Part shown: positions 7,616 to 12,691 of the stretch, in pieces | Layout: the number at the start of each line of letters is the position of its first letter | How positions within the stretch are numbered: the first letter of the stretch is position 1 | From: Bremia lactucae | Lineage: Eukaryota; Oomycota; Peronosporomycetes; Peronosporales; Peronosporaceae | DNA length: 12,691 bases | Reading direction: 5' to 3' | NCBI RefSeq assembly: GCF_004359215.1 | Contig: NW_027152031.1 | Span: forward strand, 1,868,537-1,881,227 | Made by a program: the position numbers and the translations under genes | Notes under the pieces: generated by a model | Databases searched by the model: none | The model's input: the letters and a program-made list of their open reading frames with translations, nothing else | Told to the model about the DNA's origin: nothing

Positions 7616-8328
7616 CTTGTCTGGATTCTTCCTGCAATCTTGTTTCTTGTGTCCATTTCTGCCGCATATAAAACACGTCTCAGTAAACTTTTTTCTTGTT
7701 TCCTTCGACCGAAAACTCTTGCTCTTGAAATTTCTTGTAGCTTCAATGCGATTTCGCTCTTCTCCTTTCGAGCAATGCCTTCGTATTCACGACGAAGCAT
7801 CTCCTTGGCTTGGAACAAATCAATGTCCCTGGTGTTCTCGATAATCTTGACGATCTGATCGTATTCATCAGACAAGCTTCCAAGCAGAATCACGAGCCGC
7901 TCATCGTGCACCTCGTCACCGATGGCTTGCATTGACATACAGAGGTCATCAAACTTGAGAAAGTGATCCATTACACTTCCTCCCTTCTGCATCTTGAACT
8001 CGTGCAATTGTCGACGCATCTGCACCCGATTATGAATAATTCTGCAAAGATAGAAGCTCTTCAAAATTCCCCACGCTTCTGCAGTTGTCTCTGCATTTCG
8101 AACCATGGACTGAAGACTAGGGTTGATCATCGTATACACGTTTGCGAAGGCCTTCATATCGTTGATTTTCCATAAAGACGCGCTAGCGCCATCTTCACAC
8201 GGTGCCTTCGTCGCGTCGATGTGCTCCAACGGCCCCTTCTTGGCGAGCTTCATTCGCGCGTTCAACTCCCAAACGAAGTAGTTGTCTTCGTTGAGAATAT
8301 CGTTTACTCCCACCGTATTTGGGCTCAT
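7603..8328 (-). pseudogene. Copia gag with zinc knuckle, frameshifted near its C terminus
   Basis: The ORF starts with ATG at 8328, only four bases inside the 5' LTR, and reads MSPNTVGVNDILNEDNYFVW, a typical copia gag N terminus, continuing through a helical gag domain (LHEFKMQKGGSVMDHFLKFD; LVILLGSLSDEYD). The CCHC zinc knuckle, CFICGRNGHKKQDC (about 7667-7626), lies in a different frame from the preceding ORF. The shift falls in an A-rich run near 7690, so the annotated frame ends in unrelated residues. Gag packages the RNA genome in virus-like particles. Confidence 0.88.
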
Positions 8329-8332
8329 AACC
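8321..8332 (-). promoter_or_regulatory. Candidate primer-binding site overlapping the gag start
   Basis: In element orientation the bases right after the 5' LTR are GGTTATGAGCCC. The primer-binding site of a retrotransposon lies here by definition, and copia elements often use initiator-Met tRNA or a fragment of it. The gag ATG is bases 5-7 of the run. I cannot name the tRNA from memory with confidence. Confidence 0.45.
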
Positions 8333-8569
8333 TGTAGATATATTATAGCAGAGAAGACAACTTGTGGTCAGAAAGTAATTAGTCTTTAGAAAACTTACAC
8401 ATGCAATCAACCACTTCTTTGTAGAAGCACCACAAAGGTCTCACATGAGTCGTTTCTTTCTTCATATAACCGATTACTGCAGTTTCACTTTCTGTGTCCG
8501 TTGCAAAAAACGATTACAATCAAACGTCATCATGACGTTTGAGCGTTCACAAAATGTCTAACATCAACA
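8333..8569 (-). repeat. Copia 5' LTR
   Basis: 237 bp, aligned along its whole length with 4505-4751. It carries the element promoter if any. A perfect 8-bp inverted repeat around a CRE-like TGACGT (8522-8529/8533-8540) is partly eroded in the other LTR. Confidence 0.93.
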
Positions 8570-8574
8570 GCCTT
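8570..8574. repeat. Target-site duplication, right copy (GCCTT)
   Basis: Exact copy of 4500-4504, directly after the 5' LTR of the copia element. Confidence 0.9.
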
Positions 8575-9219
8575 CACTGCAAATGCATATGTTTCACATC
8601 GGCTCAAATCGTTCATCATCGGTCAGGCGCAAAAACCTCTAAGATTTAATAAAAATCCGGCGAGAAGCTTGACTTCTTTTATCGATGAAATAAGAAAGCC
8701 TGGACGGCAAGCAAGTGTTGACGATGAATTAAATGCAAAGAATCCACAAGTCGCACTTCTGTACGACATGCGCCTTTGCACATCCTTGGAGAAGTGGAAT
8801 TATCTAATGTTGTATTGATCATGCTCCCGCCAAATGCAACATCAAAGATTCAGCCAATGGATGATGAGATCATTGCAGCTCTAAAACGTCGCTTACGTCG
8901 CTATCAGCTGTAGGACGCGCTTGATCGGGAGGAACAAAGTGCTATTAATATTTACAAAGTTGACCAGCTTGTGGCAATGCGCTGGAGCAAAGTCACATGA
9001 GAAGAGCTGCCAGAATCGGTAATCGCTAATTGCTTTATACACACTAGACTCTTCGACAATCGAATAAAACCGCGCACTGAAGCAAACCCGACACCGAAAA
9101 AGAAGCAATCGAAACGAACTTTAAGGTGCGATCGACACCCTTCATATTCGCCATCCCCATGGCAGGTCCAAGCCTTTTTAAATCCAATTGAGAAAGTGTG
9201 GAGGCGTACGTTGAGCTGA
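8575..9219 (+). pseudogene. Pogo/Tigger-like DDE transposase remnant, 3' part, with a Tc1-like tail
   Basis: Continues the frame broken at 4504: FTANAYVSHRLKSFIIGQAQ, then KPLRFNKNPARSL. The block that should hold the second catalytic Asp is not recognisable (about 8690-8785). From 8785, after a frame change, come LPPNATSKIQPMDDEIIAA (the hallmark of pogo/Tigger DDE_1 proteins), KRRLRRYQL, TAG (8911-8913), DALDREEQSAINIYKVDQL, TGA (8998-9000) and ELPESVIANCFIHTRLFD. The same frame stays open to 9219 and reads SYSP and LNPIEKVW, which are Tc1/mariner-type motifs. Both internal stops are explained by single transitions (CAG to TAG, TGG to TGA). Confidence 0.8.
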
Positions 9220-9269
9220 GGTCAACGAGCTGGTAGAATTGGTGTTAGGCAACGCGGACAAAACAGATC

Positions 9270-10476
9270 GTACGCCGCTAAGCCGAGGAACTTTTGAAGT
9301 CTCTTACATCGACTGGCATAGGCCAGTGATCGCCGTAATTTTCTCTGGATCCGGGCGTACACCTTGTTTGCCCACGATGCACCCAAGAAGTGGTATTTCG
9401 CTTGCAGCGAATAAACACTTCTTGAGATTCGTATACAACTTGTGTCTACGCAATAGTGTAAGAACCTTTCGGACGTGGGTACGATGCACTTCAACATCCG
9501 ACTTTCAGTTCATGGCTCTGCTATGAACGAAAACGTCATCAAAATAGCTCGGCCTAATTCCCGCACCGATCTTAACAGATTGGTTACACATCTGTTAAAT
9601 GTTGCAGGGGCATTACTAAGTCCCTGTGGCATGACTAGCCACCCCATAGCATACCGCTTGGGGTGCTTACTGCTGTAAACGTAATATCTTGCACAAATAA
9701 GGATCTGATAGAAGTCACTCATCACATAAGATAGAATTCTTTGACATGCCATTAATGAATACGTCTTTTCGCGGTATCGGCGCTTGAGCCAGTACCCTTC
9801 CAGCGTTCAACAAATTGAATGCATGTACAATCCGCCGTCTTTCTGTTGCTTTAGGTACACAGAGTATCGGAAAGCTACGCGGGGAAGTTGATTCCTTCAC
9901 GTGGCCCGCTGCAAAGCTCGGCAAAGATCTGTCGATCGCTAATACTTGTTCACATGGAAATGGTCATTCTATCACGACACAGTAAAATCGAACCTGGGAT
10001 TAGGTCGATTTCGTGTCGAGTGCCTTTATCCGTAGGCAACTCGCACGGTTCTGATTCAGGGAAGACATCCTTAAATTCTATTACGTCCTTTTATAAACGG
10101 TTTGTCTTCAAGTCTCCCAGGATTGAGACGTAAAACGTTCAATCCGAGTCTTCTTATCGGTAACACTTTTGTCCAGCGATGAGCTACTGAGAAACAATTT
10201 GTTCTCAGGAAATACTATTGCCGACCGAATATCGACCACGTAGTTGTCATCTGTGACAAGTACGCGCATATCTGCTTGACTTTGCCATTACGCAGTCCAC
10301 AAGAGCCGTTTCGGCTTAAGCGTTGGCAGTTGAGTTATCCCCGAAGTTAACTTCGGAGTCGCAAATAGATCAAGTGCATAAGCGCCCACACTTGACCCAT
10401 TGTTTACTAAGACATTTATTTTCTCGGTATTCTCTTTGGAACTTATTTCCAGAGGTACCTGGGAACCTTTGACCAC
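9270..10476 (-). pseudogene. Gypsy protease-RT linker and reverse transcriptase
   Basis: In order on the minus strand: VKGSQVPLEISSKENTEKIN (about 10476), EFKDVFPESEPCELPTDKG and RHEIDLIPG (about 10080-9985), VPKATERRRIVHAFNLLNAG (about 9850), then SDFYQILI, WLVMPQGLSNAPATFNRCV (about 9650-9590), the catalytic YFDDVF (9546-9529), EVHRTHVRKVLTLLRRHKLY, NLKKCLFAASEIPLLGCIVG, GVRPDPEKI and KFLGLAAY. The first catalytic Asp, expected a few residues before FYQIL, appears lost in a small deletion near 9720. Frameshifts lie on both sides of the YFDD box and near 9305, and a TGA follows RAMN at about 9513. Reverse transcriptase copies the element RNA; this copy cannot. Confidence 0.87.
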
Positions 10477-11300
10477 AAATTCCCGGGTCTTATTCCCACA
10501 GTTTTTTGTGACTTATTCTCTCGAGTATTATATGGGTGTATCCTCCCCAACCGCTTCTAGCTGTGATTGCGCTACCACAGCGAGATCCTCTGCGATCGAC
10601 TCTCCAGTCGATCTAGGACTTTCGTACTGTCTCTTTTGGACGGGCGTTTTAAAAATTCTCGGATGCTGCTTTTCAAGCAAGCATCTTTGTTTCGTACCAC
10701 TCAACTTATTCGACTGGTCGAACTTCGACGCTGCCTATGCTTGTGCACGGCCGTCATAACGATGCCCACGTCAGAATGGTGGACCTTCGCCGCTGCATGT
10801 GCTTGTGCACAGCCGTCGGGATCTAACTTCTCAGTGTGATGGAGTTTCACACTGAGGTCTTGTCCAGTCATGCAAACGACCGACCCACAAATGAGGCCAT
10901 CGCATTCCCTTGTAGGACATCTACCCGCATGTGGACGCTCCAAGACGTTCATCAGTTGGTTATCTGATGAACAAGAGATCATCACAGTTTGATGCTGCAA
11001 CTTTATACATGGCTCGCACTTTTTGAGCCATGGTAATCCAAGGATGACATCAAATTTGTCATCCAAATCTAATACGATGAAATTATCGTCGTACTGTTTA
11101 CCCTTTAACGTGTATTGGGTACCAACAACTCATTTCTTTACTGTTACAGATGCGCCTGTTGTTAGGTGGATTGTCATTTTCGTCAGAGGAATATTGCGCT
11201 CAATTAATTTAAGTTTGTGATCTACCTAGCGATTGGCGTCGAATAAAATTGTTCAGCGCCCCACAATCGACAAGGGACAGTAGTGGCAATTTTTTGACAC
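10477..11300 (-). pseudogene. Gypsy aspartic protease region, broken
   Basis: VDCGALNNFIRRQSL (about 11285-11230) occupies the retropepsin active-site position with DCG in place of the usual DTG or DSG. A frameshift near 11222 leads into KLKLIERNIPLTKMTI, a TGA at 11132-11130 follows KK (a CGA to TGA change would explain it), then VVGTQYTLKGKQYDDNF and DDKFDVILGLPWLKK (about 11066-11022), the ILG motif that closes the protease fold. Downstream, 10950-10700, the sequence encodes the poorly conserved linker and contains a 62-bp-period duplication. Between about 10477 and 10700 I see only degraded linker. Confidence 0.8.
10716..10817. repeat. Imperfect tandem duplication, period 62 bp
   Basis: Copy 1 (10716-10755) and copy 2 (10778-10817) match at 34 of 40 positions when counted by eye; the intervening 22 bp are not obviously repeated. 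The period is not a multiple of three, so in the minus-strand reading the two copies are translated in different frames (CAQAHAAAK against AVHKHRQRR). Confidence 0.75.
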
Positions 11301-11533
11301 TTTTATTTTTAGGGTGATTAAGTTAACGTCACTCCTGGAACGGTTACACACAATGTTTGTGTATGAGGAGCAACATTCGTCAAAAGACCTGAAAAATCTT
11401 TATGTTGCTGGATCAGAAAGGCGCTCTGCATCTTCCAACCCCGACCATTTAATGGTCCGCCTCGCCGTGCGATTTCGCAACAGCGTTGGATCCGCGTCCT
11501 TCGCGTTTCCTAGGGAAGGGTCGGTCTTTTCGC

Positions 11534-12414
11534 TCAGTGTTTTAGGCACTTGCCGTAGGGCACTACAGTCATTGGCGTAATGGTCCTTTTTTTGACAACG
11601 ATTACACTCTGAGAGCGTTTGTAACTTGAGGAGCGAGGTTTCTCGCTCTCTCCATACGAGAGATCCATGGGTTCTGGACCTCCGTTGTCTTGTCGCCTCG
11701 GTGGACGATAAGCACCCGAGTAGACGAAACCCTGTTCCGCTATAGAGATCGATTGGTCTAGCGACTCTAATTCTTGCCGGAACAGGTGGGTCTTCACAGG
11801 CCTGTCTGCAAGACCTCTAATAAACTCAGTTCCTGTGTTTGTTCATCAATTGAATGACTCACGATACAACTGATTAGGTATCGTGTATGTTGGGCATAAG
11901 CGTAAATGTCACGCTTGCCCTGCTTCAAATCCAAGATCTCAGCCCGAGCCCTAAATTCAGCACGTTGTGGCTCAAATGTTTGTCGGTGCCGGGGATTAGA
12001 GACCTCATACGACCTAAAGAAATTGGGTCGTGAAGCTTGAGCCCCAAGGCCCAATATTTGGCACGTCCGGCTGAGTTAAACATGCCAAATTTCACTTTCG
12101 TCGCATCATCACTGATACGACGAGCTTCTATGGCATCGTCTAATTCAACGAACCATCTCAAAACGCGAGTCGCCCTCGACTGCGTCAAACTTAAAATCTC
12201 GATCTTTAAGCTTTCGGGTCGAAGCGGAAGCGTCGGCCCATTTGCAGCATGTAAATGCTGCTGTCTTAACAGTACTTTCTGTTGAGCACCCTGTTCTCTC
12301 AACACCTCCGTGGGTTGAGCCTTGATAGTGAAGTAGGGCTACTTTCTCTTGGGCCTTGTCGAGTTCGTGTTGAATGAACTCGGCTATAGCCGCATGCTGT
12401 TCATCTCTGCCCAA
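11534..12414 (-). pseudogene. Gypsy gag with CCHC zinc knuckle, frameshifted
   Basis: Minus strand: GRDEQHAAIAEFIQHELDKA (N-terminal helix), LRPESLKIEI, VEGDSRF in a second frame, RWFVELDDAIEARRISDDAT, KFGMFNSAGRAKYWALGLKL, RQTFEPQRAEFRARAEILDL, GKRDIYAYAQHTRYLISCIV, then KTHLFRQELESLDQSISIAE and NGGPEPMDLSYGESEKPRSS. The knuckle CNRCQKKDHYANDC (11606-11565) fits CX2CX4HX4C, with Asp in the usual Gly position before His, and lies in a third frame. At least four indels separate these blocks. This is a typical Ty3/gypsy (chromovirus-like) gag order: helical capsid-type domain, linker, knuckle. Confidence 0.87.
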
Positions 12415-12469
12415 AGCGTACAGCTTAGAGATTCAATTTTGACGAAGTTCTCTTATTGGAACCCCGCAC

Positions 12470-12691
12470 CCCTCATTACACTATGGGGAATTTCGGCTAC
12501 AGGGCCTCCTCCCACCCAACTATCACACACCTTCGGTGCGGGTTGGCAGGGCGGCCATCCATTGGATGGTTGCTCGTCTGCTTTTTAGCCTATCTCCGGC
12601 GATGTGTCATCGTACCGCCCTCCGCGGGTATCGATCCACGTACCTCCCGGTCCCAGTTCCAGTGCTTAACCACTCGGCCACTGAGGTCGGT
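12470..12691 (-). mobile_element. SINE-like sequence with a tRNA-derived head
   Basis: The minus strand from the window edge reads like a tRNA gene: A box TGGCCGAGTGG at 12680-12670 and B box GGATCGATACC at 12637-12627 (one mismatch to GGTTCGANNCC), starting 43 nt apart, the spacing of a class I tRNA. The acceptor and T stems pair poorly, so it is not a functional tRNA. About 150 bp of unrelated GC-rich body follow, as in a tRNA-derived SINE driven by RNA polymerase III. The body contains a hairpin at 12555-12560/12564-12569. The 5' end is cut by the window edge and the 3' end is not sharply defined; a degenerate tRNA pseudogene is the alternative. Confidence 0.5.

Larger units (their letters stand above)
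4505..8569 (-). mobile_element. Ty1/copia LTR retrotransposon, full ends, decayed inside
   Basis: 4065 bp from LTR to LTR, on the minus strand, flanked by GCCTT duplications. Order along the minus strand is 5' LTR (8569-8333), gag, protease, integrase, reverse transcriptase, polypurine tract, 3' LTR (4751-4505). Integrase before reverse transcriptase defines copia rather than gypsy. The two LTRs differ by roughly twenty substitutions and a few indels by eye, including 13-14 bp around 4550-4565, so the insertion is not recent. Frameshifts split the polyprotein at many points and the RNase H domain is absent. It interrupts a pogo-like transposase pseudogene. Confidence 0.95.
9230..12420 (-). 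mobile_element. Ty3/gypsy retrotransposon remnant without LTRs in the window
   Basis: On the minus strand the order is gag (12414-11534), protease (about 11300-10950), linker and reverse transcriptase (10476-9270). Each part is recognisable but broken by frameshifts and stops. Homology fades after the reverse-transcriptase connection segment KFLGLAAY at about 9270, so RNase H, integrase and the 3' LTR are missing. Upstream of gag a leader of about 50 bp is followed by SINE-like sequence, not an LTR. Like the left-hand LTR element, this remnant is rich in short perfect hairpins. Confidence 0.88.

Noticed and set aside
7603..7676. Copia gag-to-protease frame changes as programmed ribosomal frameshifting
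   Set aside because: The zinc knuckle lies in a third frame and more shifts occur throughout integrase and reverse transcriptase, which points to decay by indels.
12614..12691. Functional tRNA gene on the minus strand
   Set aside because: The A and B boxes are good, but the acceptor and T stems pair poorly and the anticodon arm is irregular.

Overview
The window looks like a repeat-dense piece of an oomycete nuclear genome, most likely Peronosporales (Phytophthora or a downy mildew). Three things point there: an intact secreted protein of the GP42 / Pep-13 transglutaminase-elicitor family, which is essentially an oomycete family; an oomycete-type initiator element just upstream of it; and Ty3/gypsy and Ty1/copia polyproteins of the kind common in these genomes. 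No database search could be run, so all family names rest on motifs read from the translation.

Layout, left to right. Positions 1-408 are the end of an LTR element cut by the window edge, with an open minus-strand frame (1-289) and a polypurine tract. An LTR with perfect 10-bp inverted ends follows at 409-857. Both are built from an unusually dense chain of short perfect hairpins. Positions 858-2199 hold no gene I recognise. The only intact gene is at 2260-3432 (+), the transglutaminase-like elicitor. It keeps a Pep-13-like segment, but Ser stands where I expect the catalytic Cys. Positions 3433-4212 are AT-rich and non-coding, with several hairpins.

The rest is mobile-element wreckage. A pogo/Tigger-like DDE transposase pseudogene on the plus strand (4213-4504 and 8570-9219) has been split by a Ty1/copia element on the minus strand (4505-8569). 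That element has two LTRs, a perfect 5-bp target duplication (GCCTT), a polypurine tract, and gag, protease, integrase and reverse transcriptase broken by many frameshifts; its RNase H domain is missing. Positions 9230-12420 hold a decayed Ty3/gypsy element on the minus strand (gag with zinc knuckle, protease, reverse transcriptase), truncated inside reverse transcriptase. The last ~220 bp resemble a tRNA-derived SINE on the minus strand.

The picture is one expressed-looking host-interaction gene in a gene-poor, transposon-rich neighbourhood, with an order of events: pogo insertion and decay, then copia insertion into it.
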